A stretch of 64,000 nucleotides of DNA, taken from Schistocephalus solidus. Lineage: Eukaryota > Platyhelminthes > Cestoda > Diphyllobothriidea > Diphyllobothriidae. This document shows, one piece after another, positions 1 through 11,754 of this stretch. Numbering within the stretch: the stretch's first letter is position 1; every line of letters starts with the position of its first letter. The stretch is from NCBI GenBank assembly GCA_017591395.1, contig WEDG01001506.1:16002-80001 (forward strand), in the 5' to 3' direction. Made by a program: the position numbers and the translations under genes. Below the pieces are notes generated by a model. The model made no database searches. It saw nothing but the letters and a program-made list of their open reading frames with translations, and had not been told where the DNA came from.

Positions 1-599
1 AGTATTAGGATTATGCTGATAGTAGTTGAGTTGTCTGATCGATGACGACTACCACTTCCCCCTTCTCCCTGGGATGCAATAGTTGTGTGCACGTGGAATG
101 GATTCACCCCACCGGTCCTCTTAATCTAATGATAGTGGTACTTGGCAAGCCTACGTGATGATAAAGTGCAATGAGTTTTCCCGCACACCTAAATGGATAT
201 GCATCCGTTGTCTACGCGTGCCACGCCACAGCTGGTTTTTCTGACTCGTCAAACACAACCTGACAAACTAGTAGTCTAATCTGGTTTCAACCATCAGGCG
301 AAGCGGGCTCCTAAGTGTCGTTTTCATGCCCTCTAAAGCTTAACAGAAGTGCCAAAAAGTGTAAATTTTAGGTGGTTTCAGTAAGAAATGATCGTTTGCT
401 GTCTGTAGACATTTGTTACGACTCTTAATATCGCCAAAAAGTTATTAACCTGTGTGTACTCCACACGCCTCGGGATCAGATTAAATACATACTTGGGCAT
501 AAAGCTCAGAAATTTGAAGTTATACACTAACTGGGTGTGAGAATGTCGGTACCCTTAGAAAATTAAGGTCAAATGAAGATTTTTATTGTTAGGCGTTCA
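1..599. other. No gene recognised
   Basis: I see no coding region, RNA gene or recognisable repeat in this stretch. The short open frames have no motif I know and no second copy in the window. Confidence 0.5.
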
Positions 600-860
600 G
601 AAGAAAATACGACAGTTGGTGTGTCCGGGCCCACGTTGGTGTGCTCCACACCAATGTGTGACTTGCGCGTAAATAAGTTCATATTGATAGCATACTTTGT
701 GAAGCCTCCACCCTCTCCTTCCTCCCTCCCTCACCCAACTCAGCCCGGTGCCATTCTAGTCAAGAAAACTGGAGGCGGGATCGAACGCAGTGGCTGACAA
801 AGCTAAACAGTCCATCTACGTGTGCCAAACACGTGCCTGATCCACGCACGATGAACCAGG
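600..860 (-). repeat. Old fragment of RTE 3'-UTR repeat
   Basis: The order of blocks matches the 3' UTR of the RTE/zinc-finger element. First comes GTGCTCCACACCA, then ACTTGCGCGTAAAT, then a pyrimidine-rich CTCCTTCCTCCC run, then CAGCCCGGTGCCAT and AAACTGGAGGCGGGATCG. The same order is seen at 26,380-26,570. It is diverged and carries no coding sequence. Orientation is given as the sense strand of the element. Confidence 0.5.
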
Positions 861-1764
861 ATTTGATACAACTAGAAAGAGGTGGCTCAGAGTCCAACTG
901 AGTTGGAGTGCCAGGAGTAGCTACAATTTTCAAATAAACTAATTCGTGGAATAAAGTGTATGTCAACCGTACACCAGCTCCGCAAGCGTCTGGAAGCATT
1001 GTACGGATAGCCCTTTGAGGTCAATATAATCAGCGTTTATGCTGGCATAGAACTAGGCTTGTAGCCTAGGAAGCCGTACAGTGAACAAACTCTTTCGGCC
1101 TCAAACATCTCCTTTGTGTCGAATTCGAAAACATGATAATGATATCCTTTGTTCAGAAAATGGACTCTAGAGGCAGTATCGTCAGGTGGCATTCAATCAA
1201 AAGTGGCAGAAGATAGCCCAAGCAGATGATTGTGACGTCCATTACCTCGAGATGGGAAGGGATAACCAAAGGTCCGTTCTTGTGTGGCTCGTTTGAAGAC
1301 TGCTTGTACAGGCGCTCTTCAAATTCATAGCTCAGGGATAAGTTTAGGATGCCATTAAAACGCACATGTCAACGGCAAATCTTATTTGATCGTTGGACTC
1401 TGCAGAGGCCATGTGGAAATTCTCTCTGGTCAGAAGAAACTAAGCATACTTAAAGATTGAGCATATAAAGACAACTCAAAGTGAACACTTATAAGATGAG
1501 GGGATTTCTACAGTTTTATTGCCGCAAGTGAGTATGTACGACTCAATACGATGTTAGCATATCCCAGCGTTCAAATTAATAGAAAGTTATTTTTCCCAAC
1601 TTAGCAGCGAAACTTCAGTTACTGTTGCCCTTTGAAACCAGAGTTAGGAAGTTCGCTGGATATTTCCAGGGTAGTTAACAATGTAATTGAAATTTCACAA
1701 AGGCTTGTCATTAAAAGTTCCTTACATTAGGGTTTTGAATTTGCATAGTGTTCGTCTTGCGTGA
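861..1764. other. No gene recognised
   Basis: There are only short, motif-free open frames on either strand. No repeat relation to the rest of the window was found by eye. Confidence 0.4.
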
Positions 1765-1830
1765 TTTAGCTAACCTGGTTGAAGGCCCGTGTGAGAAGCT
1801 GAAACGTTAGGCTAATAAACTTCTTGTTCC
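1765..1830 (+). ncRNA. Degenerate hammerhead-like (Penelope-type) motif
   Basis: GAAACGTTAGGCTAATAAA at 1,801-1,819 parallels GAAACTTCAGGCGAATAAA in the stronger hammerhead-like motif near 57.07 kb (minus strand). Both have GAAA followed by a tiny hairpin around AGGC or GGC and then AATAAA. Upstream, CTGGTTGA (1,775-1,782) replaces the canonical CTGATGA, and stem II is only GGC/GCT. The core insertion probably makes it inactive. It reads as a remnant of a Penelope-like element terminus; no coding part is visible nearby. It could also be a chance resemblance. Confidence 0.3.
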
Positions 1831-1879
1831 AGCGCTAGCATCTTCTCCTTCTGTTTCGTGCATACTCATTAATCTTCTG

Positions 1880-2400
1880 TTATAGTGCCCAAAAATAAAA
1901 GTGTTCAAGGATCAAGAAATATTCTATGGTTAACATAATCATGACATGTGTGGAGGTGAGTAGACAGTTATTCGCCTTAAAAAATTACAGTAAGTAAACT
2001 ATCGGGTAGGCCAGCCGTGCGAAAAACCGTTATCATCCGCCGTAGGTAACAGAAAAACGCAAACTCTTTCACGTGTCAGGAGTTGGCGATGCATATAGAG
2101 GGTCGCATTGTGTTTATACAGGTCCCTCAAGCGCTTATTTCCATCGGAATTACTGAAGTCAAGCCTGTGCCTTTCAGAGGCTAGGGGGAGGTGACAATGC
2201 CTTGGTGATTTTCTCACCCTGTGATACCGAGCACCGCACTTGGTACAGCCTGATTCACAGCGTGAACCGGATGTTTTAGCCGCTATTGTAAACATGACAA
2301 CGTTGTTGACCTCAAGAGAGGTTGGGGTCCAGTTACGAGAGCGGATAGCAGCCGACCAGGTCTAGACTGGCACGACTGAAGGCGTAAATCCCGCTAGCAG
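1880..2400 (+). repeat. Third, diverged copy of an inverted-duplication segment
   Basis: This is colinear with right-arm sequence at about 25,160-25,690 and, in inverse, with left-arm sequence at about 3,700-4,180. Shared blocks include AGTGTTCAAGGATCAAGAAA, CATGTGTGGAGGTG, GTAACAGAAAAACG and GTTGACCTCAAGAG. Only this copy keeps a 98-codon open frame on the minus strand (1,999-2,295). That frame has a cysteine/histidine-rich stretch (CESGCTKCGARYH, then CHLP). The two arm copies are interrupted in this frame. It may be an exon or ORF of an unrecognised old element. Confidence 0.55.
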
Positions 2401-2639
2401 TTAGGAGACCTAATGATAATGCCTAGGAAAGTTCTACATTTCTCTGACTCCGACAGCAGATAAATGGGCATAAGTTTGGACCACCTTTATTACTGAAATG
2501 GTGGAAATAGGGTTCTTTTAGAGGATGAATCGGGTTAGTAAATATATTCAAAAGCAAAAAATAATATTTGCATTTCATGCTCGTTTCAATGCTCTCCCAT
2601 CTCCGGTCTTCTTGACTCTGTCCTGACACTGCGTGCAGG

Positions 2640-3130
2640 GGACGGAGTGGAACATAGAGTGCGGTAGATGCAGCGCAAGTCTACTCTCACTATAATCCAG
2701 CTCGAGTCACCGTCCCTGCACAGCATAAGGTGGACATAGTCGAACACGACTGTCGAAGTATCGGTGATCACACTCATGGGAAGGCTGGGAATACGAGTGC
2801 TGATTGGTGCTCAAGACGTGTTAGGTGTGTCGGCATCGCGATGGATTCCACTTTCGTTTGATGCGCACGTGAATGAGTAGGACCAGACGGTGAATGAATG
2901 CGCGAGAGAAATGACGGAAGTGAGGGCAGCGGTCTCTGTTGTGTGTTGGGGCTCAAGGCACTGATTCACCAGTCTCCGTACGATGGATTCGCAAGTGACT
3001 GAGCAGACCGATACATGAAGTGAACGCGCGATCGCAATGAGGACTGGTCAGAATCGTGTTTCCTTTGCTGGTGGAGGGGATGATGGTAATGAAGGTGGCA
3101 GTGGACGGGAGGCCGGCAGTGGAAGTTAGT
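2640..3130 (-). pseudogene. RTE zinc-finger tail and start of 3' UTR, fragment
   Basis: On the minus strand, reading from about 3,120 downwards, one frame gives SPHCDRAFTSCIGLLSHLRIH followed by RTETGESVP. This is a C2H2 finger and linker of the RTE C-terminal array with the first cysteine lost. The next finger follows in a shifted frame (2,774-2,950, RHFSRAFIHR, then an MPTHL tail). After it comes the 3'-UTR block that ends in a CCGTCCCTGC-type sequence. A sister fragment, nearly the same to its 3' end, lies at 32,420-32,720 on the plus strand. The outer edge of the large inverted repeat falls between the two fingers at about 2,954. Confidence 0.55.
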
Positions 3131-3574
3131 CAAGAGGACAGAATCCCGCCCATAAAATAGATAGAATCTAGAAGCATTTCCTTTTAAGAAATACCTATCA
3201 TGTCTTCTCAATCAGTCTGTCTTCGGGTTTGTTCGTGGTTAGCCCGAGTGAACTTTCGGCTTGTTAATAGTGAAGTCGAGTTTCAAATCACTTTGCGTAA
3301 CTAAAGCAGCCTGTGCTCCGCTTTCATAGCATTATTTAGTTGCGCATTAGGGCGAACCTCCAACTGTTCATCAGCATCTCCCTACCGTGTTTGGCAGGTA
3401 TTTACAGTTTCCTTATCTTCTTTATCTGATCTTGCGGAAGCCTCTTAGTCCCTTAGCATATCGGTCTGCTCAACAGCGAAATGTTTACAATGAACATACT
3501 TCTCCTATTTTTATAAGATTTTGGCAGATTTCAATGATTCGTTTGACCCACCTTTGAAAAACATGGCGGCCTCG

Positions 3575-3591
3575 GTGAGATTCGAACCCAC
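3575..3591 (-). other. tRNA T-arm-like hairpin (left-arm copy)
   Basis: Read on the minus strand, GTGGG-TTCGAAT-CTCAC gives a 5-bp T-stem and a 7-nt loop, with a good B-box (GGTTCGAATC). It sits in a stretch that otherwise lacks a matching acceptor stem and D-arm. The same hairpin occurs in the right arm at 25,745-25,761. It may be the 3' half of a tRNA or tRNA-derived SINE. Chance is also possible. Confidence 0.25.
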
Positions 3592-4263
3592 ACCAACTTG
3601 CATTTCGCAAGGTACTTGCCTGGTGTGTCCATATGCTGACAACGCGTTTTAAATGCTGCCGGAATTAATGCCTCCATTCGCGCCAGCTTGGACCTGATAA
3701 GCTACAAACACTGGTCTTTGCATCACTGCCCCCGGTAACTCGACCCCACAAACCCCCCCCCACCCTCTTGAGGTCAACAAAGTTGTATATCGCATTGTTT
3801 ACAATAGTGACCAAAACATCCTGTTCACGCTGGAAATCAGGCCCGCTTAGATGTGGTAATCAAAGAGTGAGAAAATCACAAACAAAATGCCACCCTTCAC
3901 CCCACATGCAAGACTTCAGCAATTCTGATGGATATTAGGCGCTTGAGGGATCTGTATACACACAATGAAGCCCTTCATATGCATTCGCCAACTCCTGACT
4001 AGGGAAAGTCTACGTTTTTCTGTTACCTACGGCGGATGATAACGGTGTTCCAAACGGCATTCCTACCCGAGAGTTTACTTACTGCAATTTTTATAGGCAA
4101 AAAATGTCTATACACCTCCACACATGCCCTGATTATGGTGACCTTAGGATATTTCTTGATCCTTGAACACTTCTAAGTTCGGCCACCTTAACAAAAGAAA
4201 TCGGAGAATTCAGGAGCCTTCGATCGAGTTATGTGAACCTTGCGAGGCAAGTACTATGAAATT

Positions 4264-4451
4264 GTAAATCCTTAATGTAGCTACCACGAGATGTTGTGAA
4301 CATCTACCGTAAAAAGCCAGCCCAATAGTCTGCATGAGATTTGCTGGACTAACTTCTTAGAGAACAGTAATTCAGAGATGTCATCTCATCGTTTTATTTG
4401 ACGACTCACTCATGGATTTATGGAAGTCCTGCAGGTTTTAAGTCTACTTTC
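4264..4451. other. Arm-specific indel of about 188 bp
   Basis: The left arm carries this block between ATGAAATT and ATAAACAACACATTGG. The right arm at about 25,080-25,090 joins the two sides directly. I see no terminal duplication, so a deletion in the right arm is as likely as an insertion here. Confidence 0.6.
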
Positions 4452-4944
4452 ATAAACAACACATTGGAGACTTCGATAAAATTATGGCACAGCCAACACA
4501 AACAGTCTAATCCTCTGGCGACAGTCAAGATTGGAAATTTGTGTAAAGCCGAGTGAGATTGCTTGTACAGCGGACACATCCTATCTTTCTGAGCCAACAG
4601 AGGTGACAAGAACAGCAAAGTATGAAGGCTAAATGATAGGTGCCGAAGGTTGGAGGGCATTCCGCAGTACTACATATACCAGCGACAAGTTTCTATCCGC
4701 GAATCAACCTTTAAACAATTATCGGCTTGTCTTGCTTCCGCCGTGGGCGACTATCGGGGTGACTGTGAAGTTGAACTCCTGACCCGGTTGAGAGGTAATA
4801 ATTTGGCACCCCGTCACGAGGCCAGCTTATGTTTTCCTATGCCAAAGCCGAACGTGCGTCCAACAAACTACTTTAGGTAATAACAACCCTTCTCCCTTGA
4901 GATTTTTCCTGGTTCTACGTCAATGGTTTAGATTGAGAAGAAAT

Positions 4945-4971
4945 AGAAGAAGAAGAAGAAGAAGAAGAAGA
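4945..4971. repeat. (GAA)n microsatellite, short allele
   Basis: About nine GAA units lie within GAAGAAGAAGAAG. The inverted partner at 24,519-24,594 is a TTC tract roughly three times longer, so the tract has changed length since the duplication. Confidence 0.85.
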
Positions 4972-7830
4972 GGCGATCACTGGACTCAAGCGCAACCAGG
5001 GTGAATGGTTCGAAAAATCTGAGCGATAGTATTTGCATGTTAATCTAACCTGCATCGTAGGCGTTCAAGTCTCGTTTTACTGCCACAACTGGCCTTACCG
5101 AATCACAGGAAAAACTTGACCTCGTACAGATGACTGACGCTCATTTACTACGTTCGATTTTCCTTACTTTCGTAGATAGTATAACGACTGTATTTTCACT
5201 ATAAAATAAATACGGCGCTTAAGGCTGCGCCAGTCTAACGTGCTGGGGTTCAAGAAGCTGACGTACATATTGTTGTCAGGATATTTGACGTGGTTCATCT
5301 GCTAAAGCACCATCCTCTGAGAAGTTGTCATTTCGATTCTTTCTGATGGCACGACGCTGTGTGGTTTTCTCCTTTCGCATAATCTGACTTAGGTAAACTA
5401 GCACTAATTGAAAACAACATCACATTATATCTATAAATAAGATGAGTACGCTGAGCCTAGGTATTCTCCCATACTATAAGCGACCTTTCGCTAAATTCCC
5501 GAAGGATTGTCTGTGGGGTTAAGTTTATGGTTGGATTTGAATTAAGGTCTATGTCAAGGCAATGTTTTAGGCACAGAACTTAGAACCCCGCCTGGAATCT
5601 GTCTCAAGGCCGCTTGTAATATGGGGGCGTATATATTCACGTATCCTGCCAAAATAAGTCTATAAAAGGAGGGCTTGTGTGCTGGAACTAATTTATTGCC
5701 GGACTGAATTTCCAGCAAACTATAACGTTTTTTCATTTTAAAGGCTTTTACAGCAGAACAAATCAAACTGTACTTAAAACAGACTGTTATTTAGCCATGT
5801 TTACCAGCTTTGTCCCATACCAAGTTTTTATTCTCCACTTGCTCTGTGTAAGGGACAATTTTGAGGACGCTGGTGGTAACTCACCTGTGTTGTTAACTGT
5901 CAGAAGTTTAGAGGTAAGAGGGGCCTCTGAAACGACCGTTTGATTTGCTGGCTCATAGATCTACGCATTTGCTTAGCTGAATTCGAGACGACCAACAAAG
6001 GATTCTTAAAGCAACTACTTTGATGAGATAGGGATTTTTCGATGCCCGATGTTTGGAGAAGTCTAGGTTCCCGCAAAATTAACAGAAGATTAACGTTCCC
6101 GGGGGAAATAGAAAAAATAAGTCAGCATAAATTCTATAGAAGCAGAGCAGTGGCAGGCGTCTCGAAGGAAAATTTGAGCGACTGAGTGCGTTCACGATTG
6201 TCCATTGTCTATGATAATAGAGATTCTCACCCCTCAAATTCAGTTGTCTTGCTATTTTCCTCATGAAGGATAGGACGAAACCAAAAAAATAAATAACTCC
6301 TGAACAGTCCAAACAATAACTCGCGAAACTGCCTTGTTGTGCAATTACACCCTCTTTAGGTGTCTTGTTACCATAAGTTCTTGTAGAGAGTGTGTTTTTT
6401 TTTCGTTCACTTAACCTCATTAACCCTAATTTAATTTGCTTTCACTTGATAAACCATGTTATATTTTGGTTTTATTGCATGCAGCTACTGCTATTTGGAA
6501 CATAAAACGTGCCTAAAAATATTTACGGATATGCCTCAGGGTTGGAAGTTTTAATTGAACTTGCTTAAAGCGTTTTTTAAGTCTACTGTAGCACATCTGC
6601 AGAGGGAAATTGAGAGATTTCGGTAAAACTTAGGCATTGCATCACCCACACGGTGCAGCTTCAGGGAAAATAGTGAAAAATACCCTTATTTAGATTATAA
6701 ACGCTGAAGAACATGAAAGGTCTTTCTACGCCGTTGGGGTGAATGCCGGCTCAACAGCATATAAGACGCAGTTCTATGCTTTTCATAGACACTCAAAGGG
6801 CAAAAAAGACGCATCGACTTCTTGTGAAGTACAATTTCGGCTACCAGCGCACGGGCGATGCAAGAAAACACCTTGTCCGTGTGCCGACTGGCAGGTGACC
6901 TGAAGGGCTCTCAGCCACATTCTGACTCAGCAGCGGTTATCCAATGACAGGAAGGCATTTCAGTGGCAAACATTCCGTCTGTCAGAACAGTTGCGCAGGT
7001 TTATGCAAAACATACAACTTTTGCCAGTGAAAGTTAAATATCCTCACCAAAGCAGGAGAGCTTGGAAGTTCTGTCAGAAAGCATCCGAAATAATGGTTTC
7101 ACGACAATTAGAGCATTTGTATCGGGCACATGATTTCGTGTGCTTCGCATTAGTAAGTTTTTGTAAAGTGTTGAATTTCAAACGGTAACAGACCCAAATG
7201 AATGCTTTCATGGTCTAGTAGGAAGAACAAACTACTTAAAGATTGGTTGTACAGATGCGGAGTAGTTTATTTACTGACCTCGTACAGAACCAATAATTTC
7301 AATATTGTCACTGGTTACTGACTTATAAAAGCTCGACATAATGTAAAGGAAATCATCAAATAGTTCGGCATGAATAAGTACTTGAATGTTGCAAACGAAT
7401 GGTCATTTCTGAATAAACGTATCAACAGGATTCAATCAAATGCAGGAAAATTATGACGCGAGATTTACTAAATAAGGATCATTAACCATGTTTCATGCTA
7501 AAATGCAAACACTTGGCTTTTGTGGTAGTTTTTTCGGTGAAAATAAATCAAAGCTATCGGTCTTGTAGCCGTTGTAACCCTGTTCCATTTGCCAAATGAA
7601 AGACGTTATTAAAAGTATGCAGATCTCATATAACGCAAAGCAATAAGAAGAATGCCCTTATAAATTCATCCACGTATTTGCCAGGTGTGATTGTAGGTGT
7701 GTGAAACACTGGAAACAGAAAATCTCTTCTGAGCGAAGTTACATGGAAAAACGTGATTTCCTGTATTTAGTTTCTGAGGAAACTTCTATAACTTTTAGAA
7801 TTCGTGCTGTGCTTGGTACAGTTTTATGCA

Positions 7831-8974
7831 TTTATCAGTATATTATTTCTCATCATGCGAATCCGTCATATATATATTAATTCAGTTTTCGAAATTTTTG
7901 TTCCAATTATGCAGGATTTATTTCATGCCTTTTGGCAGATGTCCTGTTGTAAAAAAGAAGCCTGTGTGAAATTTTGGCTCTAAGGGACCCTGTTAGTTAT
8001 TTTTTTCATGTTCACTCACCTTTCCCGTACAGTAACGGTTGTTAACAATGTAATCTGTACTCTTCTCGGTCCCATCTGGTCTAGATTACCTAAGATATTT
8101 TCCCTGGTATTGCGTCCCTTTTTTGCAATCCCTCATCTTTACGAGTGCTGGTTTCTGTCCAGTCCGGTGTAATAGGGATATCGTAATAGAATTCCGCCGT
8201 CTGCGCATTTTCTGAACATATCAGTTTGTTAATCCAAACTTGTTGTTTAGGGACTACTTGCGTTCTGGTTTAAGTAGATAAATACCCCGCCTTGATGAAG
8301 TTTTCCAAATACAAGGTCACTCTGTTGACTTCGTTTCTGAGTTAAACCCCAACTACACGCCTGTTTCGAATCCCTCAATCTCACGACCGACGCTGATGCT
8401 AAGGTAAAACCCCAGTTCTCCTGGTTACCTTCTGGTGCCAATTCATCGGTTCCTTTGGATTTCTTCATTGGGCAACCTACCGAGAAAGGCTCCTGGATCG
8501 ACTGATAATTTTGCTCGCCAGTCATAGTTACACACAATCCAAGCAGTCTAATATCAGATATCGGTTGAAAGCGACAGTTTATTAAATATGATGACGATGG
8601 TATATGTAGCAGTAGAAAAAGGGAGTACAGAGTATGTGGTAGATCCTTGACTGGAATCGGTCAAGACAGTGTCTCACGGAAAGCGAGTTCCAGGTCACTA
8701 CCGGGATGGACCAAAGGGAGTGTAGCGCTGGAAGCAACTACGGGGAGTGGGGCACAGTCTATAGCGTTTGACCCTGAAAAACCACAAAAGAACACCAACA
8801 GCAACACTGTCTCGGTAAACGGAAACACACTTCAGTAAAACAACCCACAAGGGTCAAATCACTTCTGTTGTATCTCACTTAAACAACACCACGTTAGTCA
8901 CGTGCCTACTTCCATATTTCTCCAATCCAAACCTTCATCAGTAGTATTTGATTTCTAATGTCTAATATCTAACA
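7831..8974. other. Unrecognised part of the left-arm insertion
   Basis: There are only short open frames without motifs (for example 8,247-8,537 minus and 8,647-8,838 plus). No second copy was found in the window. Confidence 0.35.
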
Positions 8975-8987
8975 TTGTTTTCATATT

Positions 8988-10340
8988 CGCAGCTGGAGGA
9001 GGTGGGTGCCAGCTACACCTTCTTCTGGAGCGGCCGACCAAAGGCAGAGCAACGCGACACTGGTGTCGCCTTTGCCATTCGGAACGGCATCGTGGAACGT
9101 CTGCCCTGTCTACCGCAGGGTATCAATGATCGCCTTATGAGCCTCGACCTGCATCTTCGGGGAGACAAGTTCGCCACCATCATCAGTGCCTACGGCGAAG
9201 GACAAATTCTACGAGGATCTACACTCCCTCTTGGTGACTGTGCCAAAGGCGGATAAGTTAATTGTTCTTGGTTTCTTCAACGCCCGTGTCGGGACAGACC
9301 ACGCTGCCTGGCAGGGAGTGCTGGGTCCCCCCGGTCTCACTGGCTTCAATGACAACGATCTTCTTCTCCTACGAACCTGCGCTGAACAACGCCTTATTCT
9401 GACCAACACCTTCTTCCGCCTCCCAAAGCGACAAAATGCGACCTGGTTACATCCTCGATCGAGACACTGGCACCTCTTGGACTATGTTCTCGTCCAGAGT
9501 TGAGATAAACATGACGTGTTGGTGACAAAAGTGATCCTCAATGCCGATGGATGGACGGACGGATCACCGCCTCGTCATCTCCAAGATGAGGCTCCGTCTA
9601 CAACCCCGCAGGAGACCCCAAGGTAAGCGACCACAAGGTAAACTGAATACTGTTTTGTTGAATGTGCCTGCTCACCATCTACATTTCAGCAACGAACTGG
9701 CCAACCATCTAGCTAACCTTCCAGTCGCCGACGCGGACATATCCGTGGAGAACCGCTGGTGTCAGCTGAGAGACACCATCCAATCCACCGCCCTGGATGT
9801 CCTAGGCCGCGCACGTCGTCAGCACCAAGACTGGTTCGATGACAATGACGCAGCTATCAAGGCTCTGCTCGTCGAGAAGAACCAGTTGCACAAAGCCTAC
9901 ATCGATCGCCCTACCGCTGCAAACAAGACAGGCTTCTACCGAAGTTGCCGCCTTGTACAGCAACGGCTGCGGGAGATGCATGATGCCTGGATGACGCGCA
10001 GAGCCGAGGAAATCCAAGGGTACGCGGACCGAAACGAATGAAAGAACTTCTTCGCCGCCACCAAGGCTGTCTACGGACCTCCCATCAAAGGCGGTGCCCC
10101 CTCTTCTCAGTGTCGACGGCAGGATGCTGCTCACTGAGAAGACGCAAATCCTGACGCGATAGGCAGAACACTTTCAAAGCGTTCTCAACCAGCCCTCCAC
10201 CATCTCCGACGCTGCCATCAATCGCCTGCCTGAAGTGAAATTCAACGCCGACCTTGCTCTCCCGCCCTCTCTCCAAGAAACCATCAGAGCCATGCAGCAA
10301 CCCTCTAGCTGGTAAGCACCTGGGCTCGGACACGATCCCT
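8988..10340 (+). pseudogene. RTE non-LTR retrotransposon fragment: endonuclease and linker to RT start
   Basis: This is the endonuclease-to-linker part of the RTE family, broken into at least three frames. Recognisable pieces in order are EEVGASYTFFWSGRPKAEQR, the catalytic-loop region read as [16 protein letters not shown] (9,186-9,503), [18 protein letters not shown] (9,541 onward) and a linker to about 10,041. The remnant SSGK...PGSD of the RT N-terminus lies just before 10,340. The acidic residue of the usual LGDFNA motif is replaced (GFFNA), so the endonuclease would be dead even without the frameshifts. Both ends are truncated: the copy begins inside the endonuclease and stops abruptly at the insertion boundary. 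Confidence 0.8.
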
Positions 10341-10347
10341 GTAGGTG

Positions 10348-11754
10348 GAAACAGAAAACTTTTTCTGAGGAAAATTCTATAACTTTTAGAAATCGTGCTG
10401 TGCTGGGTACAGTATTAATACAACCAACTATCTTCAGTCACATTTATCTTTTTAATCCACAAAGTACGAATATGGTCCACGTATATGATCAGATTTTAGT
10501 AATAGCAACAGACAAGTTTATAGGTGCATGCATTCGCTTAAGAAATGCACAACACAGTTTGGGAAACTCAAAAGTCAGTACAAACACAGAGATCAGCTCA
10601 AAATATCCAGAAAGTAACAGGTGATTTTAAACGGGATGGGTCCTGGTTTCAATTGTGTAATTTAAAGATTACATAGGCTCCTACAACAAAACCAGAAAAA
10701 TGTGTTTCCGTTAATCTCTTCCTGGTGACGTATCATCTTCCATACAAAAATTTAAAAATCATGTGGAGACTTCCTGACATTAAAATGATCAGGTTTTAGG
10801 CGTGTGACCTACTCGTGTGTCTCTTACATATATTCAATTTAAAGCAAGCACGTCATTATGTAATAAATGATTTGGGTTATAGTCCAGGTGATAGAGTACT
10901 AAAACTGCACCGCAAACCTAACTACATATTTCGTTAATGCTTATTTTGCTAGCTAGTTAATGTCTCGCAATGTCAACAATCCTTTACCAAAGCTGTATGT
11001 CGGAGTCCTGATTCCTCTGTTCAAGCTCGTCTACTGCCCAAGCATGCATCATTTCCGGCATGCACCACGTCATATCCTTCTTATGCGTACCATCTCTGTC
11101 ATGGCCAAGTGCATTATAATTTGAATGTGCATCCACCGACCCCCCACCAGCACGTTCGTCAGTGCATCAACTCGCACACGTACACACCAGCCTCCCGAAC
11201 GGCTAATCAGTGCTGACCTCCCCGTCAGTGGCATTCATGTGCCTGGGGCCTCTCTGCCACAGTACAGTATGTCCCTGTTGTGGTCTCCTTAACCAGTAAT
11301 TGAGAACTCGTTTTTCACCACTCGGACTGGCATTTTTGACATCTAATCTTCCCCCAAGGCTGGGACGTACAATGAAGTGGCCTGACGACGGAGCATTTCA
11401 AATTAAAGATAGCCTGTCTTATCTCACACCGTTTATTAGTAAATGCTAAAAATATGACGATTAACTTTATTATAGCCTTCGTAATTGAATTTGTCTGTGA
11501 TGGACAAAACGCAGGAAGGCTTACTTGCAACCCTGCCTACCTGGCTTAGTCTGTAAGAGAAGGTCTGTATAAGCGCCCGGGTTACTCCATCGTAGAAAAG
11601 CTAATAAGTTGCAAAGGGTAAATTTTCATCCCTTGCCACGGCCTTTCTAAGAATTTTCTGCTAACTTTGCTGTACATGTAATTGGAAGTCAAACTTGGCT
11701 AAGCAAGTGAGCCTATCCAGTGTTATGTATACTCACAGTCAGTATTCCTGCGTC
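10348..11754. repeat. Left-arm sequence without recognisable genes
   Basis: This is colinear with right-arm sequence at about 20,425-21,840 (inverse). Short frames on both strands have no motif. It includes a CCCCCCACCAGCACG-type patch near 11,140 but nothing I can name. Confidence 0.5.

Larger units (their letters stand above)
7692..10347. mobile_element. 2.65-kb insertion specific to the left arm, flanked by 8-bp repeats
   Basis: The left arm diverges from the right arm immediately after TGTAGGTG (7,692-7,699) and rejoins it at a second TGTAGGTG (10,340-10,347). The right arm has this octamer only once, near 21,835-21,845. This is the picture of an insertion with an 8-bp target duplication, or of a deletion through microhomology in the right arm. 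The interior is composite: sequence at about 7,706-7,830 resembles the DNA just outside at 10,348-10,412, 8.0-8.97 kb is unrecognised, and 8,988-10,340 is an RTE fragment. I see no intact transposase and no terminal inverted repeats. Confidence 0.55.

Noticed and set aside
4650..4880. 76-codon frame in the left arm
   Set aside because: No motif, and the right-arm counterpart (24.65-24.89 kb) is not an equivalent open frame.
5554..5766. 70-codon frame shared with 23,735-23,935
   Set aside because: It is the same duplication. The C-terminal ends differ by a frame shift between copies.
6991..7188. 65-codon frame with a partner at 22,344-22,541 (three residue differences)
   Set aside because: The match is explained by the inverted duplication. 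Neither frame has a recognisable motif or an intron/exon context, so conservation is not evidence of coding.
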